A DNA stretch of 17,536 nucleotides from an uncultured Propionivibrio sp. (GCA_938040985.1 CALHZD010000016.1:1-17536); one strand, 5' to 3'. Counted from the stretch's first letter, positions 7,787 to 16,226 are shown. A program made the numbers and translations. The notes: generated by a model not told the origin, from the sequence alone.

Positions 7787-8680
7787 CTATGCGCCCCGCG
7801 CGCCGAAGCGGCCGCCGCTGACGCGTTCGATGCCCGCAGCGTCCCGCCGAGAAGCGAGCTGCGTAAATCCGACCGCACGCAGCAGCGCGCGCACCTTGTC
7901 CGCCTGGTCATAACCATGTTCCAGCAGCAGCCAGCCCCCCGGCGACAGATGTGCGCCCGCCTGGGCGATGATCGCCTGCAAACAGGCCGTTCCATCGCCG
8001 CCCTCCACGCCGTCGGTCAGCGCCGAGCGCGGCTCAAACGGCAAACCGTCACGCAGCAAATGCGGGTCGCCTTCAGCAATGTACGGCGGATTGGCAACGA
8101 TGAGGTCAAAGCGCTCATCCACCAAGGGTTCGCACCATGTTCCCAAACGAAAGTCAATGGCCACACCGTGACGCGCGGCGTTTTTCCGCGCCACCGCCAA
8201 TGCCGCAGTAGCAATGTCGCTCGCCACAATGCGGGCATGCGTGCACCGCCGGGCCAACAAAATCGCCACGATGCCCGATCCCGCGCCAAGATCGGCGATG
8301 CGCGGCGCCGACCAGTTCGCTGCACAGTCGAGCGCGTAGTCGACCAGGGTTTCGGTGTCCGGCCGCGGAATCAGCACATCGGGCGTCACGATGAATTCAA
8401 GGCCGCAGAACCAGGCGGTGCCAAGCAGATAGGCCAGCGGCTCGCCCGCCGCGCGACGCGCCGTCAGGTCGGCAAACTGCGCTGACTGCCCCGCGCTCAG
8501 TGGACGCTCCGGCGCAGCAATCAGGTCGGCATGGGAACAGCCCATCACGTATTCGAGCAGCCGGCGCGCCTCTTGGCGGCCGATCAGCGCACCGGCCTGC
8601 CGCCACGCTTCACCGAGGCAAACGCCGGCCGGAAACGAGAGGATGGGCGGAGGCGAGGGCGGCATTAAGGAAGGTGACAT
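7787..8680 (-). CDS. prmC: Release factor glutamine N5-methyltransferase
   Basis: A 297-residue SAM-dependent methyltransferase that modifies the Gln of the GGQ loop in release factors RF1 and RF2. The N-terminal helical domain (about residues 20-85) is followed by the Rossmann domain. IPRPDTE (104-110), the SAM-binding DLGAGSG (130-136) and the catalytic NPPY (197-200) are all present. It is about 20 residues longer than the E. coli protein, mostly from a Pro-rich start (MSPSLMPPSPPP). The ATG at 8680 has no clear Shine-Dalgarno sequence, and M6 is an alternative start without a better one. Its substrate RF1 is encoded 152 bp upstream by prfA, a common pairing. Confidence 0.95.
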   Translation of the reverse strand: MSPSLMPPSPPPILSFPAGVCLGEAWRQAGALIGRQEARRLLEYVMGCSHADLIAAPERPLSAGQSAQFADLTARRAAGEPLAYLLGTAWFCGLEFIVTPDVLIPRPDTETLVDYALDCAANWSAPRIADLGAGSGIVAILLARRCTHARIVASDIATAALAVARKNAARHGVAIDFRLGTWCEPLVDERFDLIVANPPYIAEGDPHLLRDGLPFEPRSALTDGVEGGDGTACLQAIIAQAGAHLSPGGWLLLEHGYDQADKVRALLRAVGFTQLASRRDAAGIERVSGGRFGARGA

Positions 8681-8832
8681 ACGGCGCAGCGCGTACAGTC
8701 CAAAAAATACTAACGGATTGATTAAGACGATTGGGATGGTTTGGACAGGCGTTTCGGGCAGGAAATTTTTCGCGCACGAAGGGGGATGGGAGACAGGAGA
8801 AACATCAGCCAGGCGTCAGTCATCGGCGACGT

Positions 8833-9930
8833 TCATTCCGCCTCGGCCAATGCCGCTAGCTGCTCGGCCTGGTGTTCCGCCGTCAGCGCGCTGATGATTT
8901 CTTCGAGGTCGCCGTCCATGATGGCGTCGATCTTATATAAAGTCAGATTGATGCGGTGATCCGTCACCCGCCCTTGCGGAAAATTGTAAGTGCGGATGCG
9001 CTCGGAACGATCGCCGCTACCGATCAGGCTCTTGCGCGCCGAGGCAATCTGGGCGTGCCGCTCGCTTTCCTGCGCGGCGCGGATGCGGGATACCAGCACC
9101 GACATGGCGCGCGCTTTATTCTGGTGTTGTGAACGGCCGTCCTGACATTCGACGACGAGGCCGGTCGGCAGATGCGTAATGCGCACCGCCGAGTCGGTCT
9201 TCTGGATATGCTGGCCGCCGGCGCCGGAAGCGCGAAAGGTGTCAATGCGGATTTCGTTCGGATTGATGTGCACGTCGGCCAATTCATTGGCCTCCGGCAT
9301 GATCGCCACCGTGCACGCCGAGGTATGGATACGCCCCTGCGACTCGGTTTCCGGCACGCGCTGCACGCGGTGCCCACCCGATTCGAACTTGAGGCTGGCA
9401 TAAACGCCATTGCCCGCAACCCGGGCGATGACTTCCTTGTAACCGCCCAGTTCGGCCTCGCTGGCGGAAACGATCTCCACCTGCCAGCGCCGCCGCTCGG
9501 CGTAACGCGCGTACATACGGAACAGGCTCCCGGCAAACAGCGCCGATTCGTCGCCGCCGGTACCGGCGCGGATTTCGAGGAACACGTTGCGTTCATCGTC
9601 GTCATCCTTGGGCAGCAGCAGCTTCTGCAATTCCTGCTCGATTTCCGGCAGCCGCGCCCGCGCCGCGGCAACTTCTTCCGCCGCCAGCGCCTTCATGTCC
9701 GGATCGTCCGACGCCGCATCGTCCAGGATTTCCTGCGCCGCGCGCAGATCGTCCTGTACCCGCCGCCAGTCCCCGTACAGTGCGACGACCGGGCCGAGTT
9801 CGGCGTGCTCGCGCGTCAGTTTGCGGTAATGATCCAGATCGCGCGTCGCCTCGCCGCTTGCCAATGTGCGGTCAAGCTCTTCGAGTCGGGCGGAAAGGCC
9901 TTCCAGCTTATCGAGAATCCCCTGTTTCAT
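8833..9930 (-). CDS. prfA: Peptide chain release factor 1
   Basis: A 365-residue protein that recognises UAA and UAG stop codons and triggers peptide release. The codon-reading tripeptide is PET (193-195, in [14 protein letters not shown]), a common variant of PAT in RF1. The catalytic GGQ is at 238-240 within [21 protein letters not shown], and its Gln is the PrmC target. A coiled N-terminal domain occupies residues 1-110. The ATG at 9930 has GAGG 5 bases upstream. It lies 24 bp after hemA on the same strand and is probably cotranscribed, as in many proteobacteria. RF1 activity is relevant to the amber codon that ends the hydrolase gene at 17511-17513. Confidence 0.98.
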   Translation of the reverse strand: MKQGILDKLEGLSARLEELDRTLASGEATRDLDHYRKLTREHAELGPVVALYGDWRRVQDDLRAAQEILDDAASDDPDMKALAAEEVAAARARLPEIEQELQKLLLPKDDDDERNVFLEIRAGTGGDESALFAGSLFRMYARYAERRRWQVEIVSASEAELGGYKEVIARVAGNGVYASLKFESGGHRVQRVPETESQGRIHTSACTVAIMPEANELADVHINPNEIRIDTFRASGAGGQHIQKTDSAVRITHLPTGLVVECQDGRSQHQNKARAMSVLVSRIRAAQESERHAQIASARKSLIGSGDRSERIRTYNFPQGRVTDHRINLTLYKIDAIMDGDLEEIISALTAEHQAEQLAALAEAE

Positions 9931-9954
9931 CGCAGCCTCATGGGTTGATCCCGC

Positions 9955-11202
9955 TCATTCGACCGGCAGACGGTACAGGCGGGCGATCAGCGAACGCACC
10001 TCGCCGCGCTCGCCATCCGTCCGGTGCAGCGCCTGCGTCGGCTCATGCAGCAGCTTGTTGGTCAAACGCTGGGACAAGGCATCGAGCGCCGCGACCGGAT
10101 CGCCGCCGCGCGCCAGCGCCTTGAGCGCGCGTTCCAGCTCGCGGCGGCGCATGCGCTCGGCGTTATCGCGCAGGGCGCGGATCGTCGGCACGTTGGCGCG
10201 CACTTCCAGCCAGTTGAGGAACAGTCCGGTACGCGCGCCGACAATCGTTTCGGCATTGGCCACCGCCGCTTGGCGCGATTCCTTACCTTCCTCGACGATG
10301 TGCGCAAGATCGTCCACCGTATATAGAGAAACCTTATCCAGGTCGCCGACTTCGGCCTCGACATCGCGCGGCACGGCCAGATCGGCGATGAACATCGGCG
10401 CACGGCCGCGCAGTTTCAGCGCCCGTTCGACCATGCCCAGGCCGAGAATCGGCAACTGGCTGGCCGTGCAGGTGACGATAACATCGAATTCGTGCAGGCG
10501 TCCGGCAAGCTCTTCCAGACGCACCGCCGTCGCGCCGAAGCGATCGGCCAGCGAACGGCCGCGGTCAAGCGTGCGGTTGGCCACGACGATACGCCGCGGC
10601 TGGCGCGCGGCAAAATGCGCCGCGCACAGCTCGATCATCTCGCCGGCGCCGATAAACAGCACCTGCCGGTCGGCGATGCGCTCGAACACGCGCTCGGCCA
10701 GGCGCACGGTCGCCGCTGCCATCGAAACGACACTGGCGCCGATCGCCGTCGTCGAGCGCACGTCCTTGGCCACGGCAAAGGCATGCTGAAACAGCTTGTC
10801 AAGCACCACCCCCAGCGTCCGCTCCTCGCGCGCAGCGCGCACCGCCTCCTTCAGCTGGCCGAGAATCTGCGGCTCGCCGATGACCATCGAATCCAGCCCG
10901 CTTGCTACCCGGAAGGCATGGCGCACCGCCTCGCTTTCCGCATGGACATAAAGATACGGCGCAATGTCGCGATAAGGAACGCGCCGATCCGCCGCCATCC
11001 ACTGGCCGACCGTCTGCGGCGAATCCGCCTGGCAATAGATTTCCGTCCGGTTGCAGGTTGACAGGATCACCGCCTCGCGCGCGCCCGCATTGCCGGTCAG
11101 ATCGGCCAGCACGCGGCGCAGCTCTTCCGGGTGAAAAACCACCCGCTCACGCACGTGCAGCGGCGCCGTGCGGTGATTGATGCCAAGGACGAAAAAAGCC
11201 AT
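9955..11202 (-). CDS. hemA: Glutamyl-tRNA reductase
   Basis: A 415-residue enzyme that reduces glutamyl-tRNA(Glu) to glutamate-1-semialdehyde with NADPH, the first committed step of tetrapyrrole synthesis by the C5 pathway. The start MAFFVLGINHRTAP matches the family N-terminus, so I place it at the ATG at 11202; the reading frame continues upstream to 11367 but that part is not family-like. Catalytic Cys50 lies in STCNRTE. GLDSMVIGEPQILGQ (102-116) is the family signature, and GAGEM (185-189) is in the NADPH domain. A C-terminal dimerisation domain ends near the stop. The start codon follows a U-run with no Shine-Dalgarno sequence (see the hairpin at 11203-11222), so expression may be limited after transcription starts. 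prfA follows after 24 bp. Confidence 0.97.
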   Translation of the reverse strand: MAFFVLGINHRTAPLHVRERVVFHPEELRRVLADLTGNAGAREAVILSTCNRTEIYCQADSPQTVGQWMAADRRVPYRDIAPYLYVHAESEAVRHAFRVASGLDSMVIGEPQILGQLKEAVRAAREERTLGVVLDKLFQHAFAVAKDVRSTTAIGASVVSMAAATVRLAERVFERIADRQVLFIGAGEMIELCAAHFAARQPRRIVVANRTLDRGRSLADRFGATAVRLEELAGRLHEFDVIVTCTASQLPILGLGMVERALKLRGRAPMFIADLAVPRDVEAEVGDLDKVSLYTVDDLAHIVEEGKESRQAAVANAETIVGARTGLFLNWLEVRANVPTIRALRDNAERMRRRELERALKALARGGDPVAALDALSQRLTNKLLHEPTQALHRTDGERGEVRSLIARLYRLPVE

Positions 11203-11222
11203 AAAAAAGCCGGCGCAGCCGG
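11203..11222 (-). terminator. Terminator-like hairpin abutting the hemA start codon
   Basis: On the minus strand, CCGGC-TGC-GCCGG (11222-11210) forms a 5-bp GC-only stem with a 3-base loop. It is followed by one C, six U residues (11208-11203) and then directly the hemA AUG (11202). This has the shape of a weak intrinsic terminator and occupies the place of a ribosome-binding site. The stem is short, so efficient termination is uncertain. Confidence 0.4.
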
Positions 11223-11308
11223 AAGCAGGAAAAAATAAGGAAAAATGAAATGAAATGGGCGAAATGAAACGGCAACCGGAACGTGAGCGGGAGCAAAAAA
11301 CGGGCGTG

Positions 11309-11317
11309 ATTATAGCA
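11309..11317 (-). promoter_or_regulatory. Extended -10 promoter for hemA
   Basis: The minus strand reads TGCTATAAT (11317-11309), a perfect extended -10 element. No -35 consensus lies at the normal distance, as is typical for extended -10 promoters. Transcription would start near 11302 and give a leader of about 100 nt before the hemA start. Confidence 0.6.
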
Positions 11318-11369
11318 CCCGTCCCCCCCGCCCATCGCCCGCAAAAACAGGCGAAACGGCCGACCATGC

Positions 11370-11383
11370 CCGGTTATAACCGG
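11370..11383. promoter_or_regulatory. 14-bp perfect palindrome upstream of hemA promoter
   Basis: CCGGTTATAACCGG is self-complementary over all 14 bases and is centred about 75 bp upstream of the predicted hemA transcription start. That position suits an activator or repressor site. No known operator was recognised, and its centre could also be read as an AT-rich promoter element. Confidence 0.35.
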
Positions 11384-11963
11384 CCAGCGAACAGACCGGG
11401 CGCCAGTCAGGCGCAGACCATGCCGCCGCGGGCGCACCCATGTTTTTTGTTACCTTGCCGGAAATCGACGCCCCGCCCCATCCCGCTCCCGCCAGGGCTT
11501 GTGCCGCGTGGCCCAACTTTGCCCATTCCTAGCCGATTCGATACCCAACGCCGTCTAACTTCGCCTGATTCCGCCTGATTTTGTCCGGAGCGCCAGCCCA
11601 TTCCGCCGACATCGCTATCTCGACGCCAACCCGCCACTAAACACAAACCGCTACGGGCGCCTCAGCAGCCCGCGTGGATTGGGCGTTTGCGGGCAGGTCG
11701 GATAAAACCGCATCTGCAAGACCCGCACCGGATAAATCATTCGGCCATTGGCTTATTTGCCGCCTAAATGACCACCGGCTTTGGCGCCCAAGGACGCCGG
11801 CGCCCATCGTGCAGGGGTTCCATGTGCTGCGAGCAGAACATCCGAGGCTCCGTATTCCCGGCGCCAGCCATGTAGGAATTCCACGCCTCTCCATGAGCAA
11901 TGCATCGCGCTGATAAACGGCGCAACGCAGGCAACGCCGGGGGATCGTTGCAGGCCATCCCGT
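11384..11963. other. Gene-free stretch between hemA and the LysR gene
   Basis: Apart from the hemA promoter elements at its edge I see no recognisable gene. Minus-strand reading frames (for example 11637-12008 and 11407-11646) have no ribosome site or family-like sequence. In many betaproteobacteria hemA faces a divergent tetratricopeptide-repeat gene; none is present, so this may be a recombination junction. Confidence 0.5.
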
Positions 11964-12005
11964 ATGACCGAAATACGGCCGATAAAAATCGGGCGCCCCG
12001 GTCAT
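11964..12005. repeat. Nested inverted repeat just past the LysR stop codon
   Basis: Outer arms ATGACCG (11964-11970) and CGGTCAT (11999-12005) enclose a second hairpin, CCGAT-AAAA-ATCGG (11979-11992). It lies 9 bp beyond the LysR stop on the minus strand and may fold at the mRNA 3' end. It lacks a proper terminator U-run after the outer stem. Confidence 0.5.
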
Positions 12006-12014
12006 CACCCAAAG

Positions 12015-12888
12015 CTAAGCCACCTTCAAGACATCAATCACCCGCCGCAGGGCGGGCGAGACGTTGCGGTGCGGGTAATACAGATACCAGCCGGGGAAAA
12101 TGTGGCTGAACGGCTTAAGCACGCGAATGAGGCGGCCGTTTTCCAGCGCCTCGGCCACCATGGCGACGGGCACGTAGGCCAGCCCCAATCCGGCCCTGGC
12201 GGCGGCGGCTTCCACATAGGCATCGTTGAACACCCATTGTCCCACAGGCGAGTGTTTGAACGCGCGCCCTTCATAGGTAAATTCCCAGTGATACAGACCG
12301 CCGTTTGCAAACTGGTAGGCAATGCAGGGGGGCGCGCTCAGGTCCTGCGGCGTTTGGGGAAAGCCGTAGCGGCGGTAATGTTCGGGCGTGCCGACAACGG
12401 CCATTTCCATATCGGGCGCAATGCGCACGGCCACCATGCCTTCGTCAACCTCATCGCCCAGGCGCACGCCCGCATCGAACTGTTCGCCGATGATGTCCAC
12501 AAAGCGGTTTTCGCTGATCAGTTCCAGCTTCACGTCCGGGTACTGCTGCCCGAAGCCGGCCAGTTTGGGCAGCAGCACTTCATCGATGGCATGCTGGCTG
12601 GCGTTGATGCGCACCGTGCCGCGCATTTCGTCTTCTTCTTTGGCAGCGACAAACAGGCTTTCACTTTCGGCAAGCAACGCCTGCGCGTGCGGCAGAAATT
12701 CTGCGCCAAACTCGGTCAGACGGATATTGCGCGTGTTGCGGGTAAAAAGCTGCGCCCAAAGCCGCTTCCAACTCGGCAATCACCCGCGTAACCACCTGCG
12801 GGGAAACGGACAGGCGCAAGGCGGTTTCGCGAAATTGCAGGGTTTCGGCGGCGGAGCAGAAATGTTTTAGGGCGTTGAGTTTGTCCAT
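12015..12888 (-). pseudogene. LysR-family transcriptional regulator, frameshifted
   Basis: The gene starts at the ATG at 12888 with a normal LysR winged-helix head (MDKLNALKHFCSAAETLQFRE, then LSVSPQVVTRVIAELEAALGA). Near 12750-12754 the frame breaks. The expected continuation, LFTRNTRNIRLTEFGAEFLPHAQALL, is read in another frame and runs on as a normal LysR effector-binding domain to 12015. Loss of two bases (for example CA from GCACAG) best restores the alignment as LGAQLFTR. Without repair, the first frame ends at 12661 after 75 residues, giving an HTH fragment only. The rest is undamaged, so the lesion is recent or a sequencing error. The intact protein would be about 290 residues, normal for LysR. 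It lies 41 bp after the OLD-like gene. Confidence 0.85.
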
Positions 12889-12891
12889 TTT

Positions 12892-12906
12892 TAGAATTTC
12901 ATTCTA
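12892..12906. promoter_or_regulatory. 15-bp palindrome upstream of LysR start
   Basis: TAGAATTTCATTCTA has perfect 6-base arms (TAGAAT/ATTCTA) around 3 bases and ends 3 bp before the LysR start codon on the minus strand. A partial copy (TAGAATAATGA) lies at 12931-12941. LysR proteins bind interrupted dyads and often repress their own gene, so it may be an autoregulatory site. It could equally act as an mRNA hairpin over the ribosome-binding region, where no Shine-Dalgarno sequence is visible. Confidence 0.4.
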
Positions 12907-12929
12907 TTAACTGACCTTTAAATTAACAT

Positions 12930-14831
12930 TTAGAATAATGAATTTATTTTCTCAAAAAGTGCTTTAAATCGGCTTAGAGTTTCTGGACAAAAATCCTGAT
13001 TTGATAAAGATAATTTGTTTGCAGTTATTGCTGGTCTATAATGATTGTATCGCGGTTTATCGATTAGTTTGTTAATTTGTTTGATAATAGGCTTATCTAC
13101 ATCTATTTCTGAAATTTTAATATTGTTGAATTCTTGAAATGCTGTATTAAAAAAGTTCAAATACTCATCGATTGAAAACAAATCCTCTAAATCCGCAATA
13201 TCACCGACATCTCTTGAAAAATTATGAAAAAATAAAACGCTCTTATCTTTGATTAATTTTTGCTCGAAGAGATTATTTAGTCTTGCCTTACCTTTTTGAT
13301 CAGTAAATGTATCTAATGCACAGACAATATTTAAACTTTGCCCTTTTAGTAGAGAAATAAAAGCTGTAACTTTATCCAAGCCGCCAACTGGAACAATAGT
13401 TATATCATCTCTTAACCCTTTTTCTCCAGATTCTTCCAAAATAGAAGACATCATCGTCAAGTAAATTAAGTCTGACACCCCTTCAACTAGCAAATTATTC
13501 TTATTAAGAAACAAGTTTTGAGCAATATCATAACCAAGAGCTGCTTGTAGTGGAAATAATGTATCAGAATCTTTTTCTTCAATGGCTTCTTTGATTGTTG
13601 TCCCATCTTTAGATTCATAGACTGTTCTTACCCTATTTAAACTATTATTTGGAACCATAAAAGGGGAGTGTGTTGTATAAATAATTTGATACTCATTTGA
13701 TAAGTCATCTAAAAATTTCAATAAATCAGCCTGTGCGGCAGCATGAAGATTTAGACCTGGCTCATCCAACAATAAAATATATTGGTTATCTTTGTCTTCT
13801 TGAATTCTACTAAACCACACAATAAATGAGAAAAACCAGTTAAATCCTTTGCTTCTGTTTGATAAGGGCAAGCTAATATGATGTTTATCGCTATAAACTC
13901 GAATATTTAGATATTTTTTACTTTGATCCTTATTCTCAATATCGAATTGGACTCTAATCCCTTTATTATTTGTCCAGTATTTAAAAATATGTTGAGTAAT
14001 TTCACTTGATGTCGCTTCAAGTTCAGCTTTAAAATCCTCATAAGAATCAGGATTGTTCAAATCGTCTAAATTAACATCTGCCAACTCCAACAGAGCTCTT
14101 GCTGTTTTTGTCTCTTGACTTGAAGAAGAATTATTTATGGTAGATAAATCTATTCTTGAAGGTAATTCATAGTATTCATCAAAATACATAAATTTTGGTA
14201 AGTTAGAAGATAAATGCACTCTCCATAAATATGCAGCTAGCCAATTATCCCAACCTAAATCAACAAAATAATTCTCTTTAATATCATTTAATACTTTTAA
14301 AAACTTATTTTTATCTGAAACTTCCAGTGTATCTATTTTCTCAACTAGGTTTAATAAGTCATTTTTGCTTGTAGCTGATTTTAGTTTGTTGGCATCGTTG
14401 CTATCAAGTTGGTATTTATTAGCAATAAATTCTAGAAAATTCTGAACAGTTAGGTCAGGGTGTGTAACACATTTAGTATTGTCATACTTTGTAGTTACAG
14501 TAAATTCCCAGTCAGCAACGGTATTACTTCCAATAAATTTTTCAATATTAATAATTTCGTCATCATCAAGATGGTAAGTGCAAGCAACAGCTTTACCTAT
14601 TTCACCAGATTTATCGTATTTCTTTTTTTCCTTTCTTGGATAATCATGTGTAGGATTAAATTTAAAATCTTCATCATCTGCAAAATAGTTTGTTTTTGCT
14701 ACTGATTCAAGAACCGCTGTTTTTCCTGACTCATTTTTTCCAACAATAATCGTGATACTGTCATCAATTGAAAAAGATTGCTCACGGTCATATGACTTAT
14801 ATTTATAAATTGTTACCTTAGAAAGTTTCAT
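12930..14831 (-). CDS. OLD-family ATPase with TOPRIM domain (probable nuclease, candidate phage defence)
   Basis: A 633-residue protein. The ABC/SMC-like ATPase has Walker A GKNESGKT (31-38), signature-like LSNRSKG (323-329), Walker B ILLLDEP (352-358) and a switch His in TTHSP (H388). A TOPRIM domain follows: LLVEGVSDLIYL (Glu450), a Gly turn in VPVGGLDK (483-484), CALDTFTD (D507, D511) and an acidic DLEDLF near 548. OLD proteins are ATP-linked DNA nucleases, and several act against phages. The usual DxD of the TOPRIM site reads D-T-F-T-D here, so metal binding may differ. No UvrD-like helicase (GajB) or reverse transcriptase is nearby, so it is neither Gabija nor an OLD-type retron by context. 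The gene is much more AT-rich than its neighbours, which points to horizontal transfer. AGGA lies 8 bases before the ATG. Confidence 0.85.
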   Translation of the reverse strand: MKLSKVTIYKYKSYDREQSFSIDDSITIIVGKNESGKTAVLESVAKTNYFADDEDFKFNPTHDYPRKEKKKYDKSGEIGKAVACTYHLDDDEIINIEKFIGSNTVADWEFTVTTKYDNTKCVTHPDLTVQNFLEFIANKYQLDSNDANKLKSATSKNDLLNLVEKIDTLEVSDKNKFLKVLNDIKENYFVDLGWDNWLAAYLWRVHLSSNLPKFMYFDEYYELPSRIDLSTINNSSSSQETKTARALLELADVNLDDLNNPDSYEDFKAELEATSSEITQHIFKYWTNNKGIRVQFDIENKDQSKKYLNIRVYSDKHHISLPLSNRSKGFNWFFSFIVWFSRIQEDKDNQYILLLDEPGLNLHAAAQADLLKFLDDLSNEYQIIYTTHSPFMVPNNSLNRVRTVYESKDGTTIKEAIEEKDSDTLFPLQAALGYDIAQNLFLNKNNLLVEGVSDLIYLTMMSSILEESGEKGLRDDITIVPVGGLDKVTAFISLLKGQSLNIVCALDTFTDQKGKARLNNLFEQKLIKDKSVLFFHNFSRDVGDIADLEDLFSIDEYLNFFNTAFQEFNNIKISEIDVDKPIIKQINKLIDKPRYNHYRPAITANKLSLSNQDFCPETLSRFKALFEKINSLF

Positions 14832-14873
14832 AAAAATATCCTAAATATAAAATTGTTTACTAAGATTCTGTTA

Positions 14874-14879
14874 ATTATA
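14874..14879 (-). promoter_or_regulatory. -10 box of the OLD-like gene
   Basis: The minus strand reads TATAAT, 42 bp before the OLD-like start codon, in the AT-rich gap after the AAA ATPase gene. No good -35 lies 17 bp upstream. It suggests the gene has its own promoter as well as possible readthrough from the upstream ATPase gene. Confidence 0.4.
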
Positions 14880-14886
14880 CCTTAAA

Positions 14887-16179
14887 TTAAATACGTAACT
14901 CCACCGTATACAACGGCACATTCACCACCCAATCCTGCTCCCTAAAATCCGCCATCGAAAACCGCACCGCCTGCTGCGGGGTAAACTGCTCTACATAAAT
15001 CCGCAAACTTTTCGCCTTCAAATTTTCTTCGGCTTTTACTTCAATTGGGATAACGTTTTGCCCGCGTTGCAGCACAAAATCCACTTCCGCCGTGCCTTTT
15101 TCGGTTGCCCAGTAGTAAACGGGCTGGTCTTGTGTGGCGATGAGTTGTTGCAGGACGTATTGTTCGGTCAGTGCGCCTTTAAATTCGGTGAAAATGCGGT
15201 TGCCTTCAAGCAGGGTGGCGGCGTCCAAATGGCTTTGGGCGGCGAGCAGTCCAACATCCAGCCCGAAGAGTTTAAAGGCGTTGTCCTGATAGGCGGATAG
15301 CGGCAGGTGCGGTTTTTTGATGCGCGGCACGATATGCACCAAGCCGCTGTCTTTCAGCCATTGCAGGGCGGTTTCGTAGTCTTTGCTGCGCGCGCCTTTT
15401 TGCAGTTGGGCGTAGATGAATTTTTTGTTTTCTTTAGCGAGTTGGTGCGGGATGGCCTGCCATATGGCGCGCACGCGCTGCACGGTCTGGCCGTCGGCGA
15501 TGTGTTTGGAGAAGTCCTGTTCGTAGGCGAGGAGCAGGTTGCGCTGTATTTGCCGGACTGCGTCGAGGTTTTGTGTGTCGAGGTAGGTTTGCACGGCTTC
15601 GGGCATGCCGCCGATGTAGTGATATTGGCGCAGCAGTTCGATGTAGCGGCTTTTCATCGCGGTGATGAGCGGCCAGTCCCGGCTGTCGAGGAGTTGCGCG
15701 AGGTCTTTTTGTCCCAGGGCGATGAGGAATTCGCGGTAGTCCATGGGGTAGAGCGGCAGGAATTCGACTTTGCCGACGGGGAACGAGGTTTGTTGGTGCA
15801 GCGAGACGCCCAGCAGTGAACCGGCGGCGATGATAGGGTATTGCGGGGCGTTTTCGTGGAAGTATTTGAGAGAGGATAGCGCCTGCGGCACTTCCTGGAT
15901 TTCGTCGAAGATGAGCAGGGTGTTTTCTGCCCGGATGTCCACGCCGCTTTCGATTTTCAGGCCGAGCAGCAGGCGGTCAATGTCGTAGTCGCCTGCGAAC
16001 AGGGCTTGCATGCGCGGGTTGTGATCGAAGTTGATGTAGGCGGTTTGGGCAAAGGCTTCGGCGCCGAAATGCCGCATTGCCCAGGTTTTACCGACTTGCC
16101 GCGCGCCCCGGATGATGAGGGGTTTGCGCTTTGCTTTGTTTTTCCATTGGTGCAGGGCTTGGATGATGTTGCGGTACAT
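14887..16179 (-). CDS. AAA ATPase with DUF4143 / nuclease-like C-terminus
   Basis: A 430-residue protein of the widespread 'ATP-binding protein, DUF4143' family. Walker A is GARQVGKT (25-32), Walker B LLIFDEIQE (88-96) and the sensor segment AAGSLLG (118-124). The middle part (about 225-330) is the winged-helix-like DUF4143 region. Near the C-terminus, EVDFVLQRG and IPIEVKAEE (D367, E380, K382) have the spacing of a PD-(D/E)xK nuclease core. The family has no settled function; members are common in accessory regions. The ATG at 16179 has only a weak ribosome site. The OLD-like gene begins 55 bp after the stop on the same strand, so the two may form a transcription unit. Base composition is much closer to the chromosome than that of the OLD-like gene, so they may have different origins. 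Confidence 0.88.
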   Translation of the reverse strand: MYRNIIQALHQWKNKAKRKPLIIRGARQVGKTWAMRHFGAEAFAQTAYINFDHNPRMQALFAGDYDIDRLLLGLKIESGVDIRAENTLLIFDEIQEVPQALSSLKYFHENAPQYPIIAAGSLLGVSLHQQTSFPVGKVEFLPLYPMDYREFLIALGQKDLAQLLDSRDWPLITAMKSRYIELLRQYHYIGGMPEAVQTYLDTQNLDAVRQIQRNLLLAYEQDFSKHIADGQTVQRVRAIWQAIPHQLAKENKKFIYAQLQKGARSKDYETALQWLKDSGLVHIVPRIKKPHLPLSAYQDNAFKLFGLDVGLLAAQSHLDAATLLEGNRIFTEFKGALTEQYVLQQLIATQDQPVYYWATEKGTAEVDFVLQRGQNVIPIEVKAEENLKAKSLRIYVEQFTPQQAVRFSMADFREQDWVVNVPLYTVELRI

Positions 16180-16226
16180 GGGGTGTCCGTGTGTGGGTTA
16201 CGAAGGCCTCTATTGTAGGCGCTTCG

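Noticed and set aside
11203..11367. 55-residue N-terminal extension of HemA
   Set aside because: The family N-terminus begins at MAFFVLGINHRTAP, and the extension crosses the predicted promoter and hairpin.
11540..11560. Neisserial DNA uptake sequence
   Set aside because: Only a partial match (GCCGTCTAAC) was found; no intact GCCGTCTGAA or its complement was seen in the window.
11637..12008. Minus-strand 123-codon frame between hemA and LysR
   Set aside because: No ribosome site or recognisable domain; it overlaps the nested inverted repeat at its start.
11781..12791. Plus-strand 336-codon frame
   Set aside because: Mostly antisense to the LysR effector domain; composition looks like a shadow frame.
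12930..16179. Gabija system or OLD-effector retron
   Set aside because: The OLD-like protein has no adjacent UvrD-like helicase and no reverse transcriptase or msr/msd; the neighbour is a DUF4143 ATPase.
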